From: Shewanella sp. NIFS-20-20
GTDB taxonomy: Bacteria > Pseudomonadota > Gammaproteobacteria > Enterobacterales > Shewanellaceae
Length of the DNA stretch: 47,436 bases
Reading direction: 5' to 3'
Assembly (NCBI RefSeq): GCF_019209865.1
Contig: NZ_JAHUTT010000029.1
Location: 1-47,436 of the forward strand
Below, one piece after another: positions 9,224 to 18,462 of this stretch (position 1 is the first letter of the stretch; the number at the start of each line of letters is the position of its first letter). Under the pieces are notes generated by a model. It did no database searches, was not told where the DNA came from, and worked only from the letters and a program-made list of their open reading frames with translations. A program made the position numbers and the translations under genes.

Positions 9224-9928
9224 ATGACTGTGCCTATTTTTGCCAAAATCAAACAGATGATCCTCGAGCATATTCATTCTGGTGAGTGGCAAGAGCACAC
9301 TAAGGTTCCTTCAGAAAATCAATTGGCTCATCGTTTTCAGTGTAGCCGCATGACCGCTAGGCGGGCATTAACTGAACTAGTCGAGGCGGGCGTTTTAGAG
9401 CGCAGTCAGGGGGCGGGGACTTTTGTCGCGTCGTTGAAATCTCAATCTTCCTTGTTGTCTATCCGCAATATTGCCGATGAAATCAAAGAGCGCGGCCATG
9501 GTTATAGCGTGCAAGTCTTGGTCTTGGAGTCGATGGCCGCGATTGCGCCCATCGCCATCGCTTTAGGACTGGAGCCCGGCGAGTTAATTTATCACTCTTT
9601 ATTGCTGCATTGTGAGCAAGGGCAGCCGTTGCAACTCGAGGAACGCTTTGTTAATCCTGTGATGGCTCCGGAGTATTTGCAACAAGATTTTAGCGAGCAA
9701 ACGCCTCATGAATATTTGTGCAAAGTGGCGCCATTGACCGAGGCGCGCCACACCATCGAAGCCATCTCGGCAACGTCGGCTTTGCGTCAGCATTTAACCC
9801 TTAAAGACAACGAAGCGTGTCTGCAAATTATTCGCCGCACTTGGTGTCAGCAAGGTGTGGTTAGTTTCGCACGTTTAGTGCATCCCGGTAGTCGCTTCCG
9901 ATTAGGCGGCCACCTGACATTTCGGTAA
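9224..9928 (+). CDS. hutC: Histidine utilisation repressor, GntR family
   Basis: Transcriptional repressor of the hut genes, 234 residues. The N-terminal winged helix-turn-helix is clear ('KVPSENQLAHRFQCSRMTARRAL', about residues 27-50), and the rest is a UTRA ligand-binding domain of the HutC type that senses urocanate. The start ATG has AAGGA 7 bases upstream. It is the first gene of hutCUH, so it is probably autoregulated from the palindrome at 9095-9108. The gap to hutU is 42 bases and shows no separate operator. Confidence 0.93.
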   Translation: MTVPIFAKIKQMILEHIHSGEWQEHTKVPSENQLAHRFQCSRMTARRALTELVEAGVLERSQGAGTFVASLKSQSSLLSIRNIADEIKERGHGYSVQVLVLESMAAIAPIAIALGLEPGELIYHSLLLHCEQGQPLQLEERFVNPVMAPEYLQQDFSEQTPHEYLCKVAPLTEARHTIEAISATSALRQHLTLKDNEACLQIIRRTWCQQGVVSFARLVHPGSRFRLGGHLTFR

Positions 9929-9970
9929 CACAATAACCTATAACAAATCATCGCAAGTTTGGAGACCTCC

Positions 9971-11647
9971 ATGGATAAGCGTCACGACCCTACCCGCCGT
10001 ATCATTGCGCCACATGGCAGTCAGCTGAGTTGTAAAAGTTGGCTCACCGAAGCGCCAATGCGGATGTTAATGAATAACCTGCACCCCGATGTGGCCGAGC
10101 GCCCCGAGGATTTAGTGGTCTATGGCGGTATTGGTCGCGCCGCGCGCGATTGGCCTTGCTTTGACAAGATCATTGACGTGTTGCAACGGCTGGAAGACGA
10201 TCAAACCTTGTTAGTGCAATCGGGTAAGCCTGTGGGGGTGTTTCAAACTCACAGCAATGCGCCCCGAGTCATTATTGCCAACTCCAACTTGGTGCCTCAC
10301 TGGGCTAACTGGGAGCATTTTAATGAGCTCGATAAGCAAGGTTTGGCCATGTATGGCCAGATGACGGCAGGCTCGTGGATATATATTGGCTCTCAAGGCA
10401 TAGTCCAAGGTACCTATGAAACCTTTGTCGCTATGGCTAAGCAGCATTTTGATGGCAATAGTCGTGGTAAGTGGATATTAACGGGTGGCTTAGGTGGCAT
10501 GGGAGGCGCGCAAACGCTAGCGGGCACTATGGCAGGTTACTCTGTGCTGGCCTGTGAGGTGGATGAAACTCGTATCGACTTTAGGCTGCGTATTCGTTAT
10601 GTCGACAAAAAGGCCACCAGTCTTGATGAGGCGTTGGCCTTAATCAATGAAGCTAACGCCTCTGGCAAGCCAGTTTCTGTGGGCTTATTGGCCAATGCTG
10701 CCGATGTGTTTGCCGAGCTAGTGGCGCAGGGCGTGACCCCTGATGTGGTGACCGATCAAACTTCGGCGCATGATCCGCTCAATGGCTATTTACCGCAAGG
10801 CTGGAGCTTGGCGCAAGCGGCGCAGATGCGCCAACATGATGAAGCGGCGGTCGTTAAGGCGGCTAAGCAGTCGATGGCGGTTCAGGTTAAGGCCATGCTC
10901 GCCTTACAAGCGGCGGGCGCAGCCACCACAGATTACGGTAATAACATTCGCCAAATGGCTTTTGAAGAAGGCGTCGACAATGCGTTTGATTTTCCGGGAT
11001 TTGTGCCTGCTTATGTGCGGCCACTCTTTTGCGAAGGTATTGGCCCATTTCGTTGGGTAGCATTGTCTGGCGATCCTGAGGATATATATAAAACCGACGC
11101 TAAGGTAAAAGAGCTCATTCCCGATAATCCGCATTTGCATCAGTGGCTCGATATGGCGCGTGAACGTATTGCTTTTCAAGGGTTACCCGCGCGGATTTGC
11201 TGGGTCGGTTTAAAAGATCGTGCCCGCTTAGCGCTGGCATTTAATGAGATGGTTAGCTCGGGGGAGTTGTCGGCGCCGATAGTGATTGGCCGAGATCACT
11301 TAGATTCTGGCTCTGTGGCGAGCCCGAACCGCGAAACGGAGTCGATGTTGGATGGCTCGGATGCGGTCTCTGATTGGCCGTTGATGAATGCACTGCTCAA
11401 TACCGCCAGCGGTGCGACTTGGGTGTCTTTGCACCATGGTGGTGGTGTTGGGATGGGCTTTAGTCAGCATTCGGGGGTGGTGATTGTGGCTGACGGCAGT
11501 GAGGATGCCGCCGCTCGTCTTGGGCGAGTGCTATGGAATGATCCCGCTACCGGGGTGATGCGCCATGCCGATGCCGGTTATGAAATTGCCAAACAGTGCG
11601 CCCGTGAACAGGGCTTAGATCTGCCGATGATGGAGAAAAACTCATGA
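9971..11647 (+). CDS. hutU: Urocanate hydratase
   Basis: Second step of histidine breakdown: adds water to urocanate to give 4-imidazolone-5-propanoate using tightly bound NAD+ as an electrophile. The start is taken at the ATG at 9971, preceded by GGAG at 9961-9964; an in-frame TTG at 9959 overlaps that site and is unlikely. The 558 residues fit the family. Visible are the N-terminal '[14 protein letters not shown]', the NAD-binding glycine run '[10 protein letters not shown]', and the conserved '[12 protein letters not shown]' and 'HHGGGVGMG' segments. It overlaps hutH by four bases (ATGA), implying translational coupling. Confidence 0.97.
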   Translation: MDKRHDPTRRIIAPHGSQLSCKSWLTEAPMRMLMNNLHPDVAERPEDLVVYGGIGRAARDWPCFDKIIDVLQRLEDDQTLLVQSGKPVGVFQTHSNAPRVIIANSNLVPHWANWEHFNELDKQGLAMYGQMTAGSWIYIGSQGIVQGTYETFVAMAKQHFDGNSRGKWILTGGLGGMGGAQTLAGTMAGYSVLACEVDETRIDFRLRIRYVDKKATSLDEALALINEANASGKPVSVGLLANAADVFAELVAQGVTPDVVTDQTSAHDPLNGYLPQGWSLAQAAQMRQHDEAAVVKAAKQSMAVQVKAMLALQAAGAATTDYGNNIRQMAFEEGVDNAFDFPGFVPAYVRPLFCEGIGPFRWVALSGDPEDIYKTDAKVKELIPDNPHLHQWLDMARERIAFQGLPARICWVGLKDRARLALAFNEMVSSGELSAPIVIGRDHLDSGSVASPNRETESMLDGSDAVSDWPLMNALLNTASGATWVSLHHGGGVGMGFSQHSGVVIVADGSEDAAARLGRVLWNDPATGVMRHADAGYEIAKQCAREQGLDLPMMEKNS

Positions 11648-13176
11648 GTCATTTTGTATTAACTCCCGGCAGTTTGACCTTAGCGCAATTGCGCCAAATT
11701 AGCCGTCATAACGTCACCTTAACTTTGGCCGATAACGCCGTGAGTGACATTAATACTAGCGCCGGCTTGGTGCAGCAAGTCTTGGATGAAGGCCGAACTG
11801 TCTATGGTATTAATACCGGATTCGGTTTGTTGGCTAACACTAAAATTGCCCCTGATGATCTGCAATTGCTGCAACGTTCTATCGTGTTATCACATGCGGC
11901 GGGTACGGGGCAGTATATGCAAGACGCCAGTGTACGCTTGATGATGGTCCTCAAGATAAACTCGTTGGCGCGGGGATTTTCAGGGATCCGACTTGAAGTC
12001 ATTAACTTTTTAATTCAATTGGTTAATGCCGAAGTCTACCCCTGTGTCCCCGAGAAGGGCTCGGTGGGTGCCTCTGGCGATTTAGCCCCATTGGCGCACA
12101 TGTGCTTGCCCTTGCTAGGTGAGGGGGAGATGAGTTATCGCGGTGAGTTAATCTCGGCCAAGGAAGGCTTAGCCATTGCAGGCTTAGCCCCGATGGAGTT
12201 GGCGGCTAAAGAAGGCTTGGCCTTACTCAATGGTACCCAAGCATCAACGGCCTTAGCCTTGGAAGGCTTGTTCCATGCTGAAGATTTATTTGCAGCCAGC
12301 TCAGTAATTGGAGCCATGAGTGTTGAGGCGGCCATGGGCAGTCGCAGTCCGTTCGATCCGCGTATACATGCGGCGCGAGGCCAGCAAGGACAAATCGATT
12401 CTGCCTTGGTTTTTCGCCATTTACTGGGCGATGAGTCTGAGATTAGCCTGAGCCACGTGAATTGTGACAAGGTGCAAGATCCCTATTCACTCCGATGTCA
12501 GCCACAAGTGTTAGGCGCCTGCTTGACCCAAATTCGTCAGGCCGCCGATGTGCTAGGCACCGAGGCCAATGGGGTGACCGACAATCCGTTAGTCTTTCAA
12601 GACACTGGCGATATTATTTCTGGAGGCAATTTTCACGCCGAACCTGTGGCGATGGCGGCCGATAACTTAGCGATAGCCATTGCCGAGTTGGGCTCGATTG
12701 CTGAGCGACGGATGGCCTTATTGATTGATTCGAGTTTGTCAAAATTACCGCCATTTTTGGTCAACAACGGCGGGGTAAACTCGGGGTTTATGATAGCACA
12801 GGTGACCGCCGCGGCCTTGGCCTCTGAAAACAAGACTTATGCACACCCTGCGTCTGTCGATAGCTTGCCGACCTCAGCTAATCAAGAAGATCATGTGTCT
12901 ATGGCGACCTTTGCGGCGCGGCGCTTGCGCGATATGGCCGAAAATACCCGAGGAGTGTTGGCCATCGAGTGGCTGGCGGCGGCGCAAGGCTTGGACTTCA
13001 GGGGGCCGTTGGCGCCCAGTATCGCGGTTGCTAAGGCCAAGGCGGTACTGCGTGAACAGGTGAGTTTTTACGATAAAGATAGGTATTTTGCGCCAGATAT
13101 TGAAGCCGCCACTGACCTGTTATACCTGGCCGGTTTTAATGAGTATTTACCCAAGGGTATTTTGCCAAGCGTTTAG
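11644..13176 (+). CDS. hutH: Histidine ammonia-lyase
   Basis: First step of histidine breakdown: non-oxidative deamination of L-histidine to urocanate and ammonia. The 510 residues fit the family. The self-made MIO cofactor comes from Ala143-Ser144-Gly145 within '[14 protein letters not shown]'. Other conserved parts are 'YGINTGFG' near the N-terminus, 'NGTQAS', '[15 protein letters not shown]' and 'TDNPL'. The start ATG overlaps the hutU stop. It is the last gene of the hutCUH operon. Confidence 0.97.
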   Translation: MSHFVLTPGSLTLAQLRQISRHNVTLTLADNAVSDINTSAGLVQQVLDEGRTVYGINTGFGLLANTKIAPDDLQLLQRSIVLSHAAGTGQYMQDASVRLMMVLKINSLARGFSGIRLEVINFLIQLVNAEVYPCVPEKGSVGASGDLAPLAHMCLPLLGEGEMSYRGELISAKEGLAIAGLAPMELAAKEGLALLNGTQASTALALEGLFHAEDLFAASSVIGAMSVEAAMGSRSPFDPRIHAARGQQGQIDSALVFRHLLGDESEISLSHVNCDKVQDPYSLRCQPQVLGACLTQIRQAADVLGTEANGVTDNPLVFQDTGDIISGGNFHAEPVAMAADNLAIAIAELGSIAERRMALLIDSSLSKLPPFLVNNGGVNSGFMIAQVTAAALASENKTYAHPASVDSLPTSANQEDHVSMATFAARRLRDMAENTRGVLAIEWLAAAQGLDFRGPLAPSIAVAKAKAVLREQVSFYDKDRYFAPDIEAATDLLYLAGFNEYLPKGILPSV

Positions 13177-13249
13177 TGCGGTGACGTCCTCATTGCTGCG
13201 CTGACATGTGCCGGCGTCAACGCGAGGGCTTTGATTGCTGAGTGAGATT

Positions 13250-13281
13250 GATTGCCCTGGCACTGGACACCGAGGGCAATC
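13250..13281. terminator. Possible terminator hairpin between hutH and the channel gene
   Basis: GATTGCCCT pairs with AGGGCAATC, with inner GG/CC pairs, in the convergent gap after hutH. The following T content is weak (CTGTTTGG), so termination is plausible but not certain. Confidence 0.45.
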
Positions 13282-13296
13282 TGTTTGGTCTGCTAG

Positions 13297-14571
13297 CTAG
13301 GGTTGAGTGAGATCTTGCGCCAAGCGAATTTGGCGCATGTCTTCGCCGCTAGGCACTTGGAAGGCGCGCAAGCCAAACTCTGGCAAAATTGCGTAACAAT
13401 GATCGAAGATATCAGCCTGAATCGCTTCATACACATCCCAACGAGTATCATTGGTGAAGGCGTAAATTTCTAACGGCAAGCCATCGGGGCCCGGTTGCAG
13501 TTGGCGCACCAATAAGGTCATATTTTTGTGAATTCGCTCATGATGTTTGAGGTATTCCAGTAAATAAATCCGCAAGGTACCGATATTGGTCATATGACGG
13601 CCGTTGATTAACTCATCGTTATCAATAAGGCCGGTATTGTATTCATTTAGTTCAGTGCGCATCTTAGCTAAGTAATCTTTTAGTAAATTGACCTTTTCTA
13701 AGCGAGCGAGCTCTTCTTCATTTAAAAAATGGATTGAGCTGACATCGATATTGACGAAGCGACAGATACGACGACCGCCAGATTCTGACATACCGCGCCA
13801 GTTTTTAAAGGCATCCTGTACCAAGGCGTACGCAGGGATCATGGTTAAGGTGTTATCGAAGTTTCTCACCTTAACTGTCGTCAGTGAAATTTCCTCGATG
13901 GTGCCACTGGCGCCATATTTATCCATTTGGATCCAGTCACCGCGGCTGACCATGCGGTTGGCTGCTAACTGGATCCCCGCCACAAACCCCAAAATGGTAT
14001 CGCGAAAGACCAACATCACCAGACCGGTTGCGACCCCTAAGCCACTTAAAAAATACACAGGTGATTGATTGGCAAAAATAGAAATGGCGATGATGACGCC
14101 CACAAAAAACATGAAGAGCTTAATCAGTTGCACAAAGCTTTTGATAGGTAAGCGTCGACTGATTAATCTGACATCGGCAATCTCATTGGCGGCATCGAGG
14201 GCGGCAAAGGCGGCTCGAATAAACAAGATCACTATCAATACGCTTAAGGTGCGATCGATCAATACCGACAATAAGGAATGAGCGGTTAGCACAATGGGTA
14301 CGAGTAAGTTCATGACGAGGGCTGGCACCAGCAGCGCCAGTTTCTCCAGTACCCGAAAGCGTAAAAAACTGTCATCCCATGAGGCTTTAGAGTGTTTGAT
14401 GATGATGTTCAGGGCGCGAATGACACCACGACGCACAATGAGATAGGCAAGGGTAGCTAAAAAGGCGCAGGCGACCAGTAACACGAAGGTTGGCATGCTA
14501 TCTGTGGGTTGGCTATTGATGCCAGCTTGGCTTAGCCAGTGGGCAATTTCTTGGCGTAACTCGTTATTCAA
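13297..14571 (-). CDS. ybdG: YbdG-like mechanosensitive channel (MscS superfamily)
   Basis: Inner-membrane channel of 424 residues that opens on membrane tension and protects against osmotic shock. The start is TTG, with GGAGAG 6 bases upstream. About five hydrophobic segments fill the first 180 residues, followed by the MscS pore and beta domain ('SGLGVATGLVMLVFRDTILG', 'DWIQMDKYGASGTIEEI', 'TTVKVRNFDNT'). The C-terminal 'LEIYAFTNDTRWDVYEAIQA' and 'DIFDHCYAILPEFGL' are characteristic of the YbdG subfamily, which is about the same length in E. coli. It is a single-gene unit converging on hutH. Confidence 0.85.
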   Translation of the reverse strand: MNNELRQEIAHWLSQAGINSQPTDSMPTFVLLVACAFLATLAYLIVRRGVIRALNIIIKHSKASWDDSFLRFRVLEKLALLVPALVMNLLVPIVLTAHSLLSVLIDRTLSVLIVILFIRAAFAALDAANEIADVRLISRRLPIKSFVQLIKLFMFFVGVIIAISIFANQSPVYFLSGLGVATGLVMLVFRDTILGFVAGIQLAANRMVSRGDWIQMDKYGASGTIEEISLTTVKVRNFDNTLTMIPAYALVQDAFKNWRGMSESGGRRICRFVNIDVSSIHFLNEEELARLEKVNLLKDYLAKMRTELNEYNTGLIDNDELINGRHMTNIGTLRIYLLEYLKHHERIHKNMTLLVRQLQPGPDGLPLEIYAFTNDTRWDVYEAIQADIFDHCYAILPEFGLRAFQVPSGEDMRQIRLAQDLTQP

Positions 14572-14828
14572 AACAGACTCTCCAGCGCAATTAATTGGGC
14601 TTACTTTATCATGTTTTATTAAAGTGTATGTCAGTCATCTATACTGATAACTTAATTGTTAATTAAGCATTTTTGCAAAAATCCCCCCATAACATTAAAG
14701 ACCTTTTGCGTGACAGCCATTAACTGGTTAGCATAGTGATTACGCAGGTGTGCTAGTCGCTGACCCGAAGGCAAGGTGGCGAGTGCGATTGACCTATAAT
14801 CGAATAATAATGACTCAAGGATTAACGG

Positions 14829-17318
14829 GTGCGTTCCTTTTATCGACCGCCTTTGGCGGTAATGGTGTTACTGACCATTGTCAGTTTTTTTCTTATTTTG
14901 GTCGTGAGTGCCTATGTGCATGAGCGCGATCGGATGCACCAACAGCTGACCCAAAAGTATAGTCAACGCTTGGATATGTCTTTATCTCGGCTGCAACATA
15001 TTGTGGTCGAATCAGAACGCCACGGTGATGTTAAGCGGCTGAGCACTGAAGTGTCGTTGGCCTCCACCGATAACCAAGTGTTGGTGTTGTTATTATTAGA
15101 TCGCGCCGAAAAAATCCATCAAGCCAACTATCTGGTGTGGCGAGGCAGTCAAGCCTCTGATTTTATTGATGGTTATTCAGCCGAATTACACCATCACGTC
15201 ACTCAACAGCAACAGCCTTATTTGCAAGTTAATCCCCTGCGACAAACCATTCAAGCTTACTATCCCGTCTTCAACTCAAGCCCGCATCATGCCATCGATG
15301 TGATTTATCTCGAGTTCGATTTGACGCCCGGCTTACGTGAAGCAGACGCGGAACTGAGACTAAGGTACCTCTGGTTTTGGGGCTTAGCTGCGTTCTTGGG
15401 GCTTGGCTTTATGGGCTTGTTGTATTTATGGGTGATCCGTCCACTCAATGGCTTATCTAAGCAATTGCGTTCTTATATCGCGGTGGGAGCATCAAGCCAA
15501 ACGCAGCCGATATCTATGCGCCCCATTCCTTGGAGTTGCGCTGAGGTGGCGCGCTTACAGTTTGCCATGCTAGAGCATCTTGAGCAGAAGCAAAAATTGC
15601 AGCAAAAACTCAAAGACAGCGAACATCGTTGGTTTTTTGCCGTTGAAGGGTCGCGCAATGGTATTTGGGACTGGAATATTATCACTGGTGATGTGTATTT
15701 ATCGGATCGCTGGAAAGAAATCGTCGGCTTTGATAGCCATGAAATTGAACATAATTATCAGGCGTGGGAGAGCCGAATTCACCCAGATGATAAGGCGCAA
15801 GTGCTGGCTGAACTCAAGGCTTATATTTCTGGGCAACAACCCGAGTTTGAGAGTTTGCATCGCCTCAAGCATAAGCGCGGTCACTACGTGTGGGTTATGG
15901 ATCGCGGCATGTTGGTGGAATGGGACTGCGAGGGGCGACCTGAGCGCATTATCGGCACCCATACTGATGTGACAGAGCAGGTACAAACCGAAACTGAATT
16001 TTCATTACAAAAACAGCAAGATCCCTTAACGGGACTCGGTAACCGTCAAGTGATAATGTCGGCGCTTGAACGCTTGTCTCAGGCCGAAACCCAGTCACAT
16101 TATGGGGTGCTGTTTATTATCGATTTGGATAATTTTAAAACCATTAATGATGCCTTAGGGCACGCCAGTGGCGATCAATTATTGGTGAAGGTGGCTGCAC
16201 GGCTGTCGGCATTTTTCTCGGGATCGGCGCTATTGGCTCGCCTTGGTGGCGATGAATTTGCGATTTTATTAGAGAATTTGAGTTTGGATGAAAGCAGTGC
16301 TCGCAATAAAGTGCGGTTTAATGGCGCTGAAATACGCCAGTTACTTGGGCGTCCTTATACCATCAATCAACAACCTCTGGTGGTGTCTGTCAGTATTGGA
16401 TCTTGCATCTTAACGCCGAGCGCGACCATCGAACCGAGCGAAGTGTTTAAACGTGCCGATATGGCAATGTACCACGCGAAAGAAAATGGACGTAATGCCA
16501 GCGAACTCTATCATCATGAAATGAATAGAAATTTCAATCAAGAATTGACCATTCACAATGAGCTGGCCTATGCCATTGAGCGCAAACAGTTATTTTTGGT
16601 GTTTCAGCCGATCGTTAATGGCCATGGTGATGTGGTCAGTAGCGAAGTGTTATTACGTTGGTTGCACCCACAAATGGGGCTGGTGGCACCGGTTGATTTT
16701 ATCAAGGTAGCCGAGCAAAGCGGTTTAATTATTGATATCGGTCACTGGGTATTACTGCAACTGGGTGAGCTGATGGCGCGGGCGAAACAGTTGGGCATAC
16801 GCTTGCCGTTGATGGCCGTGAATGTCAGTGCGCGCCACTTTAACCACAGTGAATTTGTCACTAACCTAGAGCAGCTGATCAATTTGCACTCCTTAGATGT
16901 CAACGGGCTAGAGTTGGAATTGACCGAGCACGCCTTGTTGAATGATTTAAGTGCGGTGAGTTTGAGGATGGAACAGTTACGAGCCAAAGGTGTCTCGATT
17001 GCCATCGATGATTTTGGTACCGGCTATTCCTCATTAAGTTATTTACAGGCATTGCCTTTGTCGCGACTTAAGATCGATGGCAGCTTTGTTAGCAAGCTTG
17101 GCGAAACTGAGGCGTCGAGCGCCATCGTCAAAGCCATCATCGAGATGGCACATAGCTTAGATTTGGAAGTGGTCGGTGAATGCGTTGAGACGCAAGCGCA
17201 ATTCGAGCATCTAGACGCGCTTGGTTGCGATAGTTTTCAAGGGTATTTATTCAGTAAGCCACTGATAGAAAAAACCTATATTGATTTTTTGCAGCAACAT
17301 CAGCGCCAAGCAAGTTAA
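14829..17318 (+). CDS. Membrane-bound PAS-GGDEF-EAL cyclic-di-GMP protein
   Basis: Signalling protein of 829 residues, likely making and/or degrading cyclic di-GMP. It begins with GTG, 8 bases after AAGGAT. A first membrane segment (about 9-29) and a second (about 180-203) bracket a periplasmic sensor region. A PAS/PAC fold follows (about 265-385, 'ITGDVYLSDRWKEIVGF', ending 'IIGTHTDVTEQ'). The GGDEF motif is intact (473-477), but no RxxD inhibitory site precedes it. The EAL domain has EVL at 606-608 and keeps the other conserved motifs ('NVSARHF', 'ELTEHALL', 'IDDFGTGYSS', 'KIDGSFV', 'VVGECVET'), so phosphodiesterase activity is likely. The input signal is unknown. Confidence 0.88.
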   Translation: MRSFYRPPLAVMVLLTIVSFFLILVVSAYVHERDRMHQQLTQKYSQRLDMSLSRLQHIVVESERHGDVKRLSTEVSLASTDNQVLVLLLLDRAEKIHQANYLVWRGSQASDFIDGYSAELHHHVTQQQQPYLQVNPLRQTIQAYYPVFNSSPHHAIDVIYLEFDLTPGLREADAELRLRYLWFWGLAAFLGLGFMGLLYLWVIRPLNGLSKQLRSYIAVGASSQTQPISMRPIPWSCAEVARLQFAMLEHLEQKQKLQQKLKDSEHRWFFAVEGSRNGIWDWNIITGDVYLSDRWKEIVGFDSHEIEHNYQAWESRIHPDDKAQVLAELKAYISGQQPEFESLHRLKHKRGHYVWVMDRGMLVEWDCEGRPERIIGTHTDVTEQVQTETEFSLQKQQDPLTGLGNRQVIMSALERLSQAETQSHYGVLFIIDLDNFKTINDALGHASGDQLLVKVAARLSAFFSGSALLARLGGDEFAILLENLSLDESSARNKVRFNGAEIRQLLGRPYTINQQPLVVSVSIGSCILTPSATIEPSEVFKRADMAMYHAKENGRNASELYHHEMNRNFNQELTIHNELAYAIERKQLFLVFQPIVNGHGDVVSSEVLLRWLHPQMGLVAPVDFIKVAEQSGLIIDIGHWVLLQLGELMARAKQLGIRLPLMAVNVSARHFNHSEFVTNLEQLINLHSLDVNGLELELTEHALLNDLSAVSLRMEQLRAKGVSIAIDDFGTGYSSLSYLQALPLSRLKIDGSFVSKLGETEASSAIVKAIIEMAHSLDLEVVGECVETQAQFEHLDALGCDSFQGYLFSKPLIEKTYIDFLQQHQRQAS

Positions 17319-17336
17319 GCTTACTGAGACCTTACA

Positions 17337-17356
17337 TGGGCGCAATGCGGCGCCCA
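17337..17356. terminator. Possible hairpin terminator in a convergent gap
   Basis: TGGGCGC pairs with GCGCCCA around AATGCG between the GGDEF-EAL gene and pldB, which converge. There is no T-run, so it is only a candidate. Confidence 0.4.
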
Positions 17357-17401
17357 GCCTGACATCGCTGATGACTGACTTTGGCTAGCGCCTTGGCAAT
17401 T

Positions 17402-18379
17402 TTAGGCGTCATCGTGTAAGTGATTGGCGAAAAATTCAAATACCGCTGCGAGCCCTTGCTGTCGCCGCTCATCGGTTTCAATAAATATTTCATGACGGGC
17501 TCCGCCGATAACCAATAATTGGCACAAGCCGCCTTGAGCCCGGGTCTGGGCGGCAATATCAACAATCGTGTCATCACTGGCTTGCAGTACGAGTAAAGGG
17601 ATGGTGCTATTACGCGCCGCCAGTTGTGCCGCCGTTGCCCCTTGGAGCGCTTGCAGTAGCCACTGGTTACTGGGCGATCCTAACTGCAATTCTGGACGTT
17701 GCTGATATAACTCGCGATACCTGTGATAACGCAAGGTGCTGTGACTCAGTTCGTTGTCGGCAAACGGCACATCTTGATAGCCTTTACCTGTGAGCACATA
17801 GTTCGGTTGGCCACCTTTAGGCACTTGATTCAACCAGCCCGCCAACGGCTTAATGATAAACGCGGGGGCGGGGAGTTGGATGCCATACATTGGGGCGCTA
17901 AAGGCCGCCGCGGCAAAGGCATGACCATATTGTTGCAAATATAACGTGCCAATGGCACCGCCCATGGAGTGCCCGAGCATCACCAGTTGACTATGACGAT
18001 CGGCCATGACAACGGTTTGCACAAATTGATATAAGTCTTGGATATAGTCATCAAATTGGTCGACATGGCCGAGATGGTGATCGGGGCCGAGTCGCTCTGA
18101 TAAGCCTTGGCCACGGTGATCCATCGCATAAATGCTGAAACCTTGTTGGTAACAGTCATGGATAAGCTCTTGATATTTTAAATAGCTTTCGACGCGACCG
18201 CTGCAAAATACAATGGCAGGAGCGCGGTGAGGCTGTCGGACGGCGCAGTAGTTGAGTCGAAGGCCATCATGACTGGTGATGGCGCCTTGTTCGACTCGCT
18301 GCCAAAAGGCTGCGAGTTGCAGCAAATAATCAGGATCAGCCAATTGGGCTTCGGTGGTGAACGAACTCGGGGTGAACAT
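17402..18379 (-). CDS. pldB: Lysophospholipase L2-like alpha/beta hydrolase
   Basis: Membrane-associated hydrolase that releases fatty acids from lysophospholipids. It resembles E. coli PldB along its length: 'GRVESYLKYQELI', 'DHRGQGLSERLGPDHHLGHV', the nucleophile elbow 'GHSMGGAIGTLYLQ', 'FSAPMYGI' and a C-terminal 'GARHEIFIE' with the catalytic His. The start is placed at the ATG at 18379, behind AGGAT with 5-base spacing, giving 325 residues. A longer frame to 18454 would begin inside the terminator hairpin of the upstream gene and is rejected. Confidence 0.85.
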   Translation of the reverse strand: MFTPSSFTTEAQLADPDYLLQLAAFWQRVEQGAITSHDGLRLNYCAVRQPHRAPAIVFCSGRVESYLKYQELIHDCYQQGFSIYAMDHRGQGLSERLGPDHHLGHVDQFDDYIQDLYQFVQTVVMADRHSQLVMLGHSMGGAIGTLYLQQYGHAFAAAAFSAPMYGIQLPAPAFIIKPLAGWLNQVPKGGQPNYVLTGKGYQDVPFADNELSHSTLRYHRYRELYQQRPELQLGSPSNQWLLQALQGATAAQLAARNSTIPLLVLQASDDTIVDIAAQTRAQGGLCQLLVIGGARHEIFIETDERRQQGLAAVFEFFANHLHDDA

Positions 18380-18420
18380 AGTAGATCCTAGTCTTGCGGT
18401 GATGTGCTGGGGCAGTGTAT

Positions 18421-18459
18421 CAAAAACGGGTGAGTATGGCAGGTACATACTCACCCGTT
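18421..18459 (-). terminator. Terminator of the DUF885 lipoprotein gene
   Basis: AACGGGTGAGTATG and CATACTCACCCGTT form a perfect 14-bp stem with a 7-base loop, followed on the minus strand by a run of five Ts. It lies just after the DUF885 stop codon and separates that gene from pldB. Confidence 0.92.
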
Positions 18460-18462
18460 AAG

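Noticed and set aside
13688..14068. 126-codon plus-strand frame opposite the YbdG-like gene
   Set aside because: It lies antisense inside a clear channel gene and its composition is that of a complementary-strand shadow.
18379..18454. N-terminal extension of pldB
   Set aside because: The upstream start lies within the terminator hairpin of the preceding gene, while the ATG at 18379 has a good ribosome-binding site.
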